Part shown: one piece after another, positions 9,044 through 17,846 of the stretch
Position numbering within the stretch: the stretch's first letter is position 1
Layout: each line of letters begins with the position of its first letter
Assembly: GCA_017431785.1 (NCBI GenBank)
Contig: JAFRKJ010000046.1
Coordinates: forward strand, 1-64,000
Length of the DNA stretch: 64,000 nt
Direction: 5' to 3'
From: Bacillota bacterium
GTDB lineage: Bacteria > Bacillota > Clostridia > Peptostreptococcales > Anaerovoracaceae
Program-made: the position numbers and the translations under genes
Notes under the pieces: model-generated
Database searches by the model: none
Told to the model about the DNA's origin: nothing
Seen by the model: only the letters and a program-made list of their open reading frames with translations

Positions 9044-10312
9044 TTATTCAAATCTGCTGAGTATCGATCTGGCGTGTCCTTCCAGACCTTCCTGTCTTGC
9101 CAGCAGCGCTACCTTATCTTTCGCATATTCGAGCGCTTCCGGTTCATAATATGTCAGTGACATTGTCTTGACGAAATCATCTACTGTCAGAGGACTTGCG
9201 AATCTTGCGGTGCCGGATGTCGGCAGCGTATGGTTTGGTCCTGCGAAGTAATCGCCAAGTGCTTCAGGGCAGTTCTTTCCTACAAATACCGATCCCGCAT
9301 TGCGGATTTTGTCAGCATATGCCTCTGCGCCATCAAGGAACAGCTCCAGATGCTCAGGCGCAAGTTCATTCGCCAGGTCGATTGCTTCATCGATGGAATC
9401 AACAATGATGATTTTGCCGTTTACATCGATAGACTCCCTTGCAATCTCTTCTCTTGGAAGAGTTGCCAGCTGAACCTCCAGCTGCTCCGCCGTTCTCTCG
9501 GCTACGAATTGATCCGTCGTAATCAGAACAGCCGTAGCCATCTTGTCATGCTCTGCCTGTGACAGCATGTCCGCAGCAACGATGCGTGCATCTGCGCCCT
9601 TGTCTGCAATGACAAGGACTTCACTCGGTCCCGCGATGAGATCGATTCCCACCTGACCAAATACCTGCTTCTTCGCTTCTGCTACGTATGCGTTGCCCGG
9701 GCCAACGATCTTGTCCACCTTAGGAACACTCTTCGTTCCATAGGCAAGGGCTGCGATCGCCTGCGCGCCGCCGATTCTGAACACTCTGTCGACACCGGCG
9801 ATTTTGGCTGCTGCCAGAATAACAGGCGCAATAGTGCCGTTGGCTGTCGGAGGTGATACCATGATGATTTCCTCAACTCCTGCGATCTTGGCAGGAACGG
9901 CATTCATGAGAACCGTTGACGGATACGCCGCCGTGCCGCCTGGAATGTAGATTCCTACTTTCTTAAGAGGCACTACCTTCTGACGAAGTGTCACGCCGTC
10001 TTCTTTGAGTGTATATCCTTCTCTAAGCTGTGCTTTATGATAAAAGGCGATCCTGTCAGCTGCTTCCTGAAGGGTTTCCATAACCTCTTCCGGCACCTCA
10101 GCAACGGCAGCATCAATTTCCTCCTTTGTGAGCTCAAGGGCCCCGCCGATCGGACCATCAAAAGTCTGGCTGTAGTTGATGAGAGTAGGATCCCCTCCCA
10201 TCTTAACGCCAAAAATGATATCCGCTACGACCTGGCTCACATCTCTGCCTGATCTGTCTCTGATAAGAACATCGTCCAGTGCATAGTCGCCTTTTTTTAA
10301 TACCTTAATCAT
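9044..10312 (-). CDS. hisD: Histidinol dehydrogenase
   Basis: Zinc/NAD enzyme oxidising histidinol to histidine in two steps (final reactions). The family signature VGPGNAYVAEAKKQV followed by IAGPSEVLVIAD is clear. Metal and catalytic residues lie in QAEHD, LAPEHLE and NHTLPTSGTARF. 422 residues, full length. It is the first gene of the his operon here, 52 nt upstream of hisZ; in many Clostridia hisZ or hisG comes first. Confidence 0.96.
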   Translation of the reverse strand: MIKVLKKGDYALDDVLIRDRSGRDVSQVVADIIFGVKMGGDPTLINYSQTFDGPIGGALELTKEEIDAAVAEVPEEVMETLQEAADRIAFYHKAQLREGYTLKEDGVTLRQKVVPLKKVGIYIPGGTAAYPSTVLMNAVPAKIAGVEEIIMVSPPTANGTIAPVILAAAKIAGVDRVFRIGGAQAIAALAYGTKSVPKVDKIVGPGNAYVAEAKKQVFGQVGIDLIAGPSEVLVIADKGADARIVAADMLSQAEHDKMATAVLITTDQFVAERTAEQLEVQLATLPREEIARESIDVNGKIIIVDSIDEAIDLANELAPEHLELFLDGAEAYADKIRNAGSVFVGKNCPEALGDYFAGPNHTLPTSGTARFASPLTVDDFVKTMSLTYYEPEALEYAKDKVALLARQEGLEGHARSILSRFE

Positions 10313-10370
10313 CCTCTTCTCCTTCGGTGCTTTATTGCTTTATCTGAATAAATAGTGAAATCATAAAGCT

Positions 10371-10399
10371 ACTATAACAAGTCAGCCCAGTTGTGTCAA
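10371..10399 (-). promoter_or_regulatory. Promoter of the his operon
   Basis: Minus strand TTGACA (10394-10399), 17-nt spacer, TATAGT (10371-10376). The transcript would start near 10364, leaving a leader of only about 50 nt before hisD, too short for a T-box. Regulation is therefore more likely by a protein or by HisZ feedback than by tRNA-dependent attenuation. Confidence 0.8.
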
Positions 10400-10429
10400 G
10401 GGGAAGACACGTTTAAATACCGTTTGAAT

Positions 10430-10466
10430 ACAATTAAAACGCCCGGCGCAATTCCTGCGCCGGGCG
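10430..10466 (-). terminator. Terminator of the hut operon and GntR gene
   Basis: A perfect 11-bp GC-rich stem CGCCCGGCGCA/TGCGCCGGGCG with 5-nt loop (10440-10466), followed on the minus strand by TTTTAATTG. It separates the hut genes from the downstream his operon promoter. Confidence 0.85.
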
Positions 10467-10485
10467 TTTGTTCGCTCTGCGGTTT

Positions 10486-11142
10486 TTACAGCCACCTGTC
10501 TGCCGCTCTCTGGGCCGATTTCTCAAGATGATAACCGATTGCTTTCTTTCCTCTCTCCACATCTCCAGCTTCGATTGCTGTGCAGATGGATTTATGCTCT
10601 TCAAGTATATCCTTCAGGCTTTCACGCTTTGTCATCATTCCCTGCCTTGCAAGCAGAATGTATTCCTGATAGGACTTAAGCGCCTGCACGATAAACCTGC
10701 TTCCTGTCATCTTATAGAAGATGTTGGAAATCTCTTCCGTCGCCTGAATGAATTTATCGACCATTCCATTGGCATTATAATGATCCATCAGCTCGAGCTG
10801 CTCATTGAATCTGGCAATGTCCTCTTCCGTTTTGTTCTTGATTGCCCACTCGACTGCCAGCTGTTCGACAGCATTTCTTACGGCATAGATATCGTTGAGG
10901 TCATTCTGATCAAAGCCCTTGGCAAAACATCCTTTGTTCGGCACGTATTCAATCAGATTCTCTTTTGTCAACTGCTTGAACGCTTCTCTTACCGGCGTCC
11001 TGCTGACTTTGAGTTCTTCCGCTATTTTGTTTTCAACGAGTTTCTCTCCAATAGAATACTCTCCGTTGATGATCCTGCTTCTCAGGATATGAACAATTTC
11101 TTCCGCCAGAGATGATTCACCCTTTAATACCTGATCAGTCAT
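10486..11142 (-). CDS. GntR-family regulator, FCD subfamily
   Basis: A DNA-binding winged helix (about 10-75) carries the GntR signature LVENKIAEELKVSRTPVREA, followed by an all-helical FCD ligand domain (about 85-215) with the acidic/histidine positions expected for metal or carboxylate effectors. The start at 11142 is chosen because AGGAGG lies 8 nt upstream; an in-frame ATG 33 nt earlier has no ribosome site. It lies 80 nt downstream of the glutamate formimidoyltransferase gene, before the shared terminator, so it probably controls the histidine-degradation operon with histidine, urocanate or a downstream product as effector. That role is inferred from position only. 218 residues. Confidence 0.88.
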   Translation of the reverse strand: MTDQVLKGESSLAEEIVHILRSRIINGEYSIGEKLVENKIAEELKVSRTPVREAFKQLTKENLIEYVPNKGCFAKGFDQNDLNDIYAVRNAVEQLAVEWAIKNKTEEDIARFNEQLELMDHYNANGMVDKFIQATEEISNIFYKMTGSRFIVQALKSYQEYILLARQGMMTKRESLKDILEEHKSICTAIEAGDVERGKKAIGYHLEKSAQRAADRWL

Positions 11143-11222
11143 GCACCATACCTCCTGCCAGTTAATTAAGGCCACTTTGCATTGTCTGTCTTAAAAGCTG
11201 TCGTTGCGGCAGCAATGCCGGA

Positions 11223-12119
11223 TTACAGCAGATGGTTTTCAATCACCTGTACGTCAGGATCAAAGTCTTCAATCTGCAGATAATATTCAGCTGCATCGAA
11301 AAATGCCTTCATAGGAGCAAGTCCGATGACTTCTGTTCCGATTACATTGACTCCATATCTGGCTGCTTCTCTTCTTACGAGTTCAAGGACTCTGTGGAGC
11401 GGTGTGATGTTGAAGTTTGTCATGTTGATGGAAACCTGTGCGACATTTCTCTCTTCGAGAAGCAGGCCCATAGCCTTTACGCACTTGAATCCGCCCTTGA
11501 CTTCTCTGATGATGTTCGCGATGTTCTTTGCGATTTCAACGTTGTCTGTTGCAAGATTGATATTGAATGCGATGAGCGGAGGTCTTGCGCCTACTGCTAC
11601 CACGCCGCCTGTCGGATGGATTCTGGCTCCGCCGAAGTCAGGGCACCACTTTTCTTCCTTGACTTTTTCGGCCATTCCTTCGAACTGACCTTTTCTGATC
11701 TTCGCCAGGTTCTTTCTGTGCTTTGCAGTTGCGGAATCCTCATAGAGGAATACCGGCAGATCTGCTTCTGCAGCGATTCTTTCTCCGACTTTCTTGGACA
11801 GTTCGATGCAGTCTTCCGTTGTTGCTTCTTTGATTGGAACGAACGGTATTACGTCAACGCATCCCATTCTCGGGTGTCCACCTTCATGCTTTGTGAGGTC
11901 GATGAGTTCAACGGCTTTCTTTGCCAGTTTTACGCTTGCCTCTTCACATGCTTCCGGGCTTCCCATATAAGTGATAACCGATCTGTTGTGTGTTTCGTCT
12001 GATGAATAGTCAAGAAGTGTGCATCCAGGCGTGTTTCTGATCTGATCTACACATGCTTCGATAACTTCCTTGTTTCTTCCTTCGCTGATGTTAGGAATGC
12101 TCTCAATAATTTTAGCCAT
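11223..12119 (-). CDS. ftcD: Glutamate formimidoyltransferase
   Basis: Transfers the formimino group from N-formimino-L-glutamate to tetrahydrofolate, releasing glutamate. The 298-residue protein corresponds to the transferase half of mammalian FTCD. Family features: SIPNISEGRN at the N-terminus, DETHNRSVITYMG, HEGGHPRMGCVDVIPFVP, and PTGGVVAVGARPPLIAFN. It overlaps the cyclodeaminase gene by one base (TAATG), so the two consecutive activities, fused in animals, are translationally coupled here. Confidence 0.93.
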   Translation of the reverse strand: MAKIIESIPNISEGRNKEVIEACVDQIRNTPGCTLLDYSSDETHNRSVITYMGSPEACEEASVKLAKKAVELIDLTKHEGGHPRMGCVDVIPFVPIKEATTEDCIELSKKVGERIAAEADLPVFLYEDSATAKHRKNLAKIRKGQFEGMAEKVKEEKWCPDFGGARIHPTGGVVAVGARPPLIAFNINLATDNVEIAKNIANIIREVKGGFKCVKAMGLLLEERNVAQVSINMTNFNITPLHRVLELVRREAARYGVNVIGTEVIGLAPMKAFFDAAEYYLQIEDFDPDVQVIENHLL

Positions 12120-12745
12120 TAAAGTTCCTCCTCTATTGCTTTATATAATCTGTCTGCGATTTCCTCTGCCTCTGCAAGGATCTTTCTGCCTTCCGCCTCT
12201 GCTTCTGCTGCAAAAGCTTCATCCTTGACTCCCGGCAGGTTGATCTTCACGTTCATCCATGCGCCGCGGATACCTGTCAGCAGGTTGATAACGCCGACGC
12301 CAAGATCGCTTGCGCAGTTCTTGTTGAAATGTCCGTAGAGTCTGTCAGCCAGCTTCATGGTTTCCATACCCATCTGCATTACGCTGAGCGGAACCTTTGT
12401 TGCTTCTAATGTTCCATCTGCAATCGCCTTTTTTCTTGCGGCTTTTTCTTCGTCAGTTTCCTTTGGCATCTTGAAAGCTGCTGCAACCAGATTGTATGCA
12501 TCTGTGTCCTTGTCTATTGCTGCTTTAAGGTCGCCATAGAGTTTTACTGCTTCTTCCTTGATCTGTCTGCACAGTTCATGGTCGTCCGCATATTTCTTTT
12601 TGGCCGTCGTAAGGTCGCAGACCATGGAGATGAGAGCCGCTCCCTGTGCACAGGCAAGCGCACTTACGCTTCCGCCGCCCGGAGCAGGTTCATCAGAAAT
12701 AAGGATGTCCAGATACTCGTCCAGTTTCAGGTCGATTAACTTCAT
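12119..12745 (-). CDS. fchA: Formimidoyltetrahydrofolate cyclodeaminase
   Basis: Converts 5-formimino-THF to 5,10-methenyl-THF and ammonia, capturing the histidine C2 carbon for one-carbon metabolism. The all-helical fold of the cyclodeaminase/cyclohydrolase family is marked by the glycine-rich PAPGGGSVSALACAQGAA near residue 20 and the DTDAYN segment. 208 residues. A clear AGGAG lies upstream of the ATG. It lies between hutI and ftcD in the operon. Confidence 0.92.
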   Translation of the reverse strand: MKLIDLKLDEYLDILISDEPAPGGGSVSALACAQGAALISMVCDLTTAKKKYADDHELCRQIKEEAVKLYGDLKAAIDKDTDAYNLVAAAFKMPKETDEEKAARKKAIADGTLEATKVPLSVMQMGMETMKLADRLYGHFNKNCASDLGVGVINLLTGIRGAWMNVKINLPGVKDEAFAAEAEAEGRKILAEAEEIADRLYKAIEEEL

Positions 12746-12792
12746 TTCTTATGTTCTCCTTTTATTATCTACTATGCAATAACTTCTATCTT

Positions 12793-14025
12793 CTATTTGA
12801 CAAGGGTTCCTTTTTTGATGACCCTGTCTGTCATGTTTGATCCGAATCTGTAGCACACCATTTCGAAATCCGGTGCGTTCCAGATTATCAAGTCTGCCTG
12901 CTTTCCAGGTTCAAGGGTTCCGACCTTTTCTCCAAGGCCGATTGCGCAGGCCGGATTGATCGTTACTGCAGTAAGCACTTCCTCTGGCGTTAGCTTGTAC
13001 TTAAGGCATCCCAGGTTGATGACGAACTGCAGGTTCAGTGACGGGCATGATCCCGGATTGAAATCGCTGGCCATTGCCACAGGAATACCCTTTTCGATCA
13101 TGGTTCTTGCCGGAGCATACGTCTTGTCGAGGTAGAAAGATGTCGCCGGCAGGCACATTGCTGTGACACCGCCTGCTGCCATAGCGTCCATACCCGATTC
13201 TGTGATGGCAATCAGGTGCTCGGCTGATGCCGCGCCCAGTTCGCCTGCCAGTTCTGTCCCACCGATTGCTTCGATTTCGTCTGCGTGGATCTTCAGCCCA
13301 AAGCCCATGTCTCTGGCGCACTTCAGATATGTTCTGCTCTGCTGCGCATTGAACACGGAGTCTTCGCAGAATACATCACAGTAATCAGCCAGATTTCTCT
13401 TTCGGATTTCCGGCAGGATCTCCTTGCATGTCATTTCGATGTATTCATCGCCTCTTCCCTCGTATTCAGGCGGAACCGCATGCGGTCCGAGGAATGTCGG
13501 GACAACATCCATCGGGTGTTTATCCCCGAGATCTTTGATGACTTCCAGCATCTTGATCTCTGTTTCTTTATCGAGGCCATAGCCGCTCTTTGCTTCGCAT
13601 GAAGTTACGCCCATGCTCATCATTTCGTCGAGGAAACCTGCTGTCTTATCATAGAGTTCCTCTTTTGATGCTTGTCTGGTTTTGCCTACCGTATCCAGAA
13701 TGCCGCCGCCTGCTCTGAGGATGTCGAGATATCCCGCGCCTGCCAGTTTCATTGCGATTTCGTGCTGCCTGTATCCGCCAAAAACCAGATGTGTATGTCC
13801 GTCTACAAGTCCAGGTGTGACGAGCTTTCCTTCCGCATCGATTTCCTCATCAAAGGTGCCTCCCGGAACTCTTCCTCCGGAAAGAATCTCCGTGATGATT
13901 CCATCCTCTACAGCGATTGCTGCATTGATGTATTTCTCGTTCGCTCCCTGCTTGCTGCCTTTGTGGCTATAGCTGCCTACAGGTGTCTGCAGGCAGCCTA
14001 TGTTTTTAATCAGTACTCTTCCCAT
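12793..14025 (-). CDS. hutI: Imidazolonepropionase
   Basis: Amidohydrolase-superfamily metal enzyme hydrolysing 4-imidazolone-5-propionate to formiminoglutamate. Motifs: GLVDGHTHLVFGG (first metal histidines), KSGYGLD, KIHADEIE, SAEHL, and ASDFNPGSCPS containing the metal aspartate. 410 residues, normal length. The ribosome site is weak (AAGG about 13 nt upstream). Confidence 0.95.
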   Translation of the reverse strand: MGRVLIKNIGCLQTPVGSYSHKGSKQGANEKYINAAIAVEDGIITEILSGGRVPGGTFDEEIDAEGKLVTPGLVDGHTHLVFGGYRQHEIAMKLAGAGYLDILRAGGGILDTVGKTRQASKEELYDKTAGFLDEMMSMGVTSCEAKSGYGLDKETEIKMLEVIKDLGDKHPMDVVPTFLGPHAVPPEYEGRGDEYIEMTCKEILPEIRKRNLADYCDVFCEDSVFNAQQSRTYLKCARDMGFGLKIHADEIEAIGGTELAGELGAASAEHLIAITESGMDAMAAGGVTAMCLPATSFYLDKTYAPARTMIEKGIPVAMASDFNPGSCPSLNLQFVINLGCLKYKLTPEEVLTAVTINPACAIGLGEKVGTLEPGKQADLIIWNAPDFEMVCYRFGSNMTDRVIKKGTLVK

Positions 14026-14057
14026 TCTGCTTTATATACCTTCTTTTGTTATTTTTC

Positions 14058-16082
14058 TTATTTCACATACTTATCGACTGTCTCATCGATGATGCTGTCC
14101 TCAACCAGATAAGGAATGGTGATGTGACCCTTACCAGCGTAGTTCTTGTTGTATTCAACAGATGTTTCGATAGCGTGCTCGTTTCTCGCCCAGTTTCTTC
14201 TGGCGACGCCGCCCATTACGTCCCACATCATTGCGGAGTGGAGGATCTTGTCAACTCTTTCACTTCCGTCGAGCAGCAGTCCGAATCCGCCGTTGATGGC
14301 TTTGCCGATTCCTACGCCGCCGCCATTGTGCAGAGCACAAAGGCTCATGCCTCTGGCTGCATTTCCTGCATAGCACTGTACTGCCATATCAGCCATTACG
14401 TTGGAGCCATCCTTGATGTTCGATGTCTCTCTGAATGGTGAGTCTGTTCCGGAAACGTCGTGGTGGTCTCTTCCCATCATGACAGGACCGATCTTGCCTT
14501 CTCTTACGAGCTTGTTGAATGCCAGACCGATGTCTCTTCTTCCTTCGGCATCCTGATAGAGGATTCTTGCCTGGGTTCCTACGACCAGCTTGTTCTTCTC
14601 AGCATCTCTGATCCAGATCCAGTTGTCTCTGTCCTGACCGCGTCTGTTCGGATCGATAACTTCCATGGCAGCCTGGTCTGTCGCTCTCAGATCTTCCGGC
14701 TTGCCGGAGAGGCATACCCATCTGAATGGTCCATAACCATAGTCGAAGAGGATCGGTCCCATGATGTCTTCCACGTAGGAAGGCCAGATGAATCCGTCTT
14801 TATCGTCTACGCCGTTCTTTGACAGTTCCTTAACGCCTGCATCATACATTGCCTTCATGAAGGAGTTGCCGTAGTCGAAGAAGTAAGTTCCCTTCTCTGT
14901 CAGAGCCTTGATGGCTGCATAATGTCTGTGGAGGGTCTTGTCAACTTCCTTGCAGAACTTATCTCTGTCTTCGTGGAGCATCTGCGTTCTCTCTTCAAAT
15001 GTGTATCCAACCGGGCAGTATCCACCGTCATATACGTTGTGGCATGAAGTCTGGTCTGAAAGCAGATCGATGTGGAAGTCTCTGTCCACTGCTGCTTCGA
15101 GCAGATCTACGATATTTCCATGATATGCAATGGAAATGCTTTCTTTTGCATCGACCTTTTCCTGTGCAAGCTTAAATACTTCGTCCAGATCCTGGCATAC
15201 TACATCGACCCAGCCCTGATCATGTCTTGTGTCGATTCTTGACTGGTCTACTTCTGCGAAGATGCCGACTGCATTTGCGATATTCGCTGCCTTAGGCTGC
15301 GCACCGCTCATTCCGCCCAGACCAGATGATACAAAGGTCTTTCCGGCCAGATCGCCGTCTTCCGGAACACCCAGTTCCTTACGTCCGGCGTTGAGGATCG
15401 TGTTGAAGGTACCGTGAACGATGCCCTGCGGTCCGATGTACATCCATCCGCCTGCCGTCATCTGTCCGTAGTTGGCTACGCCCATTTCTTCTGCGACTTC
15501 CCAGTCTTCCAGGTTGTCGTACATACCGATCATCATGGAGTTCGTGATGATGACTCTCGGTGCTTCCGGCTTTGACGGGAACAGTCCCAGAGGATGTCCT
15601 GATTCAACGACCAGTGTCTGCTCTTCTGTCATCTCTTCCAGATATCTCTTGATGAGATTGTACTGAAGCCAGTTCTGGCATACGGAACCTGTTTCTCCGT
15701 ATGTAACGAGTTCATATGGATACAGGGCTACTTCGAAGTCAAGATTGTTATCGATCATGACCTGGAATGCTTTACCTGCAAGGCAGTTGCCTTTGTATTC
15801 GTCGATTGGCTTTCCGTAGATTCTGCCTGCCGGTCTGTATCTGTAGGCGTATACTCTTCCGTATGTCTTCAGTTCTTCCATAAATTCCGGAGCGAGTTTT
15901 TCATGAAGTTCTTCCGGAACATAACGAAGTGCGTTTCTGAGTGCAATCTTTGTCTGTGCTTTCGAAAGTCTGAATCCTCTGTCCGGAGCTCTTCTGATTC
16001 CCTCCTGGAACTCAGGCATTTCCGGATATCCCAGATCCAGCTTGATGGTCATTGCATTTGCGATCGCTTTGTTTTCTAACAT
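14058..16082 (-). CDS. hutU: Urocanate hydratase, long form
   Basis: NAD-dependent urocanase that adds water to urocanate to give imidazolonepropionate. The core family segments are present, including MTAGGWMYIGPQG, SSGLGGMSGAQPKAA, DQTSCHNVYDGGYCP and HNGGGVGIG. The protein is 674 residues, about 120 longer than the common proteobacterial/Bacillus enzyme (about 555) and close in length to the animal enzyme. The extra length lies at the N-terminus and within the C-terminal half. It has a strong AGGAGG. It sits between hutH and hutI. Confidence 0.95.
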   Translation of the reverse strand: MLENKAIANAMTIKLDLGYPEMPEFQEGIRRAPDRGFRLSKAQTKIALRNALRYVPEELHEKLAPEFMEELKTYGRVYAYRYRPAGRIYGKPIDEYKGNCLAGKAFQVMIDNNLDFEVALYPYELVTYGETGSVCQNWLQYNLIKRYLEEMTEEQTLVVESGHPLGLFPSKPEAPRVIITNSMMIGMYDNLEDWEVAEEMGVANYGQMTAGGWMYIGPQGIVHGTFNTILNAGRKELGVPEDGDLAGKTFVSSGLGGMSGAQPKAANIANAVGIFAEVDQSRIDTRHDQGWVDVVCQDLDEVFKLAQEKVDAKESISIAYHGNIVDLLEAAVDRDFHIDLLSDQTSCHNVYDGGYCPVGYTFEERTQMLHEDRDKFCKEVDKTLHRHYAAIKALTEKGTYFFDYGNSFMKAMYDAGVKELSKNGVDDKDGFIWPSYVEDIMGPILFDYGYGPFRWVCLSGKPEDLRATDQAAMEVIDPNRRGQDRDNWIWIRDAEKNKLVVGTQARILYQDAEGRRDIGLAFNKLVREGKIGPVMMGRDHHDVSGTDSPFRETSNIKDGSNVMADMAVQCYAGNAARGMSLCALHNGGGVGIGKAINGGFGLLLDGSERVDKILHSAMMWDVMGGVARRNWARNEHAIETSVEYNKNYAGKGHITIPYLVEDSIIDETVDKYVK

Positions 16083-16107
16083 TGGGTTTCCTCCTTCTCT
16101 TCGGAAT

Positions 16108-17649
16108 CTATTTCAGATTGATTACTTTGTCTACTGCCTCATTCAACGAGAAATCCTTGACCATCTCGTCAAATTTCTTCAGTTCGTCGATCATGATGAT
16201 GTCTTCTTCGATTGGATCAGCCTTTGTTCTGATGAAATCATAGGCCACCTTCGTTGCAGGCGCCAGATTGTCGATTCCCTTTTCGCCCTGCTCCTGTCTG
16301 AGCCAGATTGCCTGTGCTGCTGCAGAGAGCTCAATGCCCAGAACTTTCTGCGCATTGTCGAGAACCATCGCTGCCGTTCTGGCAGAAGTTGTGCCCATGG
16401 ATACGTGGTCTTCCTGATTTGCAGAAGTCGGAATTGAGTCGACACATGCAGGATGGTCGTATACCTTGTTCTCTGAAACCATGGATGCTGCCGCGTACTG
16501 CGCGATCATGTAACCGGAGTTCAGGCCGCCTTTCTTAACGAGGAATGCTGGCAGTCCTTCTGAAAGCTGTGAGTTTACAAGTCTTTCGATTCTTCTCTCT
16601 GAAACGTTTGCCAGTTCTGAAATCGCGATTTTCAGGAAGTCAAAGGCAAGCGCCATCGGCTGTCCATGGAAGTTTCCTCCGGAAATGACTTCGTCCTCTT
16701 CTGCAAAGACCAGAGGATTGTCGGTTACTGCGTTGATTTCGATGGTAACCTTATCGTAAACATACTTGATAGCATCTCTGGATGCTCCGTGGATCTGAGG
16801 CAGACATCTCTGTGAATACGGATCCTGCACCTTCGTTTCATGCAGCCATCTGGCGTTGTATGATCCATCGAGAAGCCTTCTCATGTTTTCCGCTTCGATC
16901 ATCTGGCCTTCATGGCCTCTGATGGCATGTACTTTAGGGTCATAAGCCTTACGGATGGCATGCATTGCTTCGCCTGTCAGTGCTCCTGCGATATCTGCTG
17001 TCTTGAGAAGCTGCATTGCGTCGTAGAGAACGTTTACTCCAACAGCTGTCATCATCTGCGTACCGTTGTTCAGCGCAAGTCCTTCTTTGGCTGCCAGTTC
17101 CACAGGAGTAAGACCTTCTGCTTCAAAGGCTTCTTTGGCTTCAACGACCCTGCCTTTGTACTCGACCATTCCCATTCCTATCAGTCCCAGAGCGATACAG
17201 GAAAGCGGTGCCAGATCGCCTGATGAACCTACTGATCCTTTTTCAGGAACGATAGGGATAATATCAGCATTCAGCATGTCTATCATTGTCTGAATAGTCG
17301 AAAGACGGATGCCTGAGAATCCTCTTGTCAAATTGTTGCATCTCAGAAGCATTGCTGCTCTGACATAGTGTTTCGGATACGGATTGCCCATTGCGCAGGT
17401 ATGACTCATGATGAGATTTTTTTGCAGCTGAGCTGTGTCTTCAAATGAGATTTTGACGTTTGCAAATCTTCCGAAACCTGTCGTCAATCCGTAGATAACT
17501 GCATCGTTTTCGAGTTTTTCTCTGACGTAGTCTCTGGATCTGTTCACCGTGATCTTAGCATCTTCGGTGATTTCGACTTTTTCATAATGTCTGCAGACAT
17601 TGATCACGTCTTCAATAGTAAGACTCTTTCCATCGATTCTGACTGTCAT
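16108..17649 (-). CDS. hutH: Histidine ammonia-lyase
   Basis: Deaminates L-histidine to urocanate using the self-formed MIO electrophile. The MIO segment reads GSVGSSGDLAPL, i.e. Ser142-Ser143-Gly144 instead of the textbook Ala-Ser-Gly. The catalytic Tyr53 (YGLTTGFG) and the histidine-selective His83 (MSHTCAMG) are both present, which supports histidine rather than aromatic amino acids as substrate. 513 residues. First gene of the hut operon, with AGGAG before the ATG. Confidence 0.94.
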   Translation of the reverse strand: MTVRIDGKSLTIEDVINVCRHYEKVEITEDAKITVNRSRDYVREKLENDAVIYGLTTGFGRFANVKISFEDTAQLQKNLIMSHTCAMGNPYPKHYVRAAMLLRCNNLTRGFSGIRLSTIQTMIDMLNADIIPIVPEKGSVGSSGDLAPLSCIALGLIGMGMVEYKGRVVEAKEAFEAEGLTPVELAAKEGLALNNGTQMMTAVGVNVLYDAMQLLKTADIAGALTGEAMHAIRKAYDPKVHAIRGHEGQMIEAENMRRLLDGSYNARWLHETKVQDPYSQRCLPQIHGASRDAIKYVYDKVTIEINAVTDNPLVFAEEDEVISGGNFHGQPMALAFDFLKIAISELANVSERRIERLVNSQLSEGLPAFLVKKGGLNSGYMIAQYAAASMVSENKVYDHPACVDSIPTSANQEDHVSMGTTSARTAAMVLDNAQKVLGIELSAAAQAIWLRQEQGEKGIDNLAPATKVAYDFIRTKADPIEEDIIMIDELKKFDEMVKDFSLNEAVDKVINLK

Positions 17650-17710
17650 AGCTTCTCTCCTTTGTATGTTATTTTAAATTAGCTACATATATATTTGATG
17701 TTGTAGGATG

Positions 17711-17758
17711 ATTATACCTAAGAATTGTACAAAAAACTATACTTTTGCCAAAAATTGG
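17711..17758 (-). promoter_or_regulatory. Promoter and candidate operator of the hut operon
   Basis: On the minus strand TTGGCA (17746-17751) and TACAAT (17724-17729) are 16 nt apart; a TATAAT is also present at 17711-17716. Two palindromes overlap these elements: TTGTACAA around 17725-17732 over the -10, and CCAA-AAA-TTGG at 17748-17758 over the -35. Either could bind the GntR regulator; this is inference from position. Confidence 0.5.
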
Positions 17759-17805
17759 TACTCCGCTAGAGAGCTAACGCTTTGTCGTGTTAAAGCACCT
17801 TTCGC

Positions 17806-17834
17806 ATGAAAAAGGAGGTCATTATGACCTCCTT
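17806..17834 (-). terminator. Terminator after the CofE-like gene
   Basis: The stem AAGGAGGTCA/TGACCTCCTT (17812-17834) has a 3-nt loop and is followed by TTT on the minus strand, 13 nt beyond the stop codon. It separates the CofE-like/par cluster from the hut promoter. Confidence 0.75.
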
Positions 17835-17846
17835 CTCATGATATGT

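Noticed and set aside
10313-10370. T-box or histidine attenuator before hisD
   Set aside because: Leader of about 50 nt has no specifier loop, T-box sequence or terminator hairpin.
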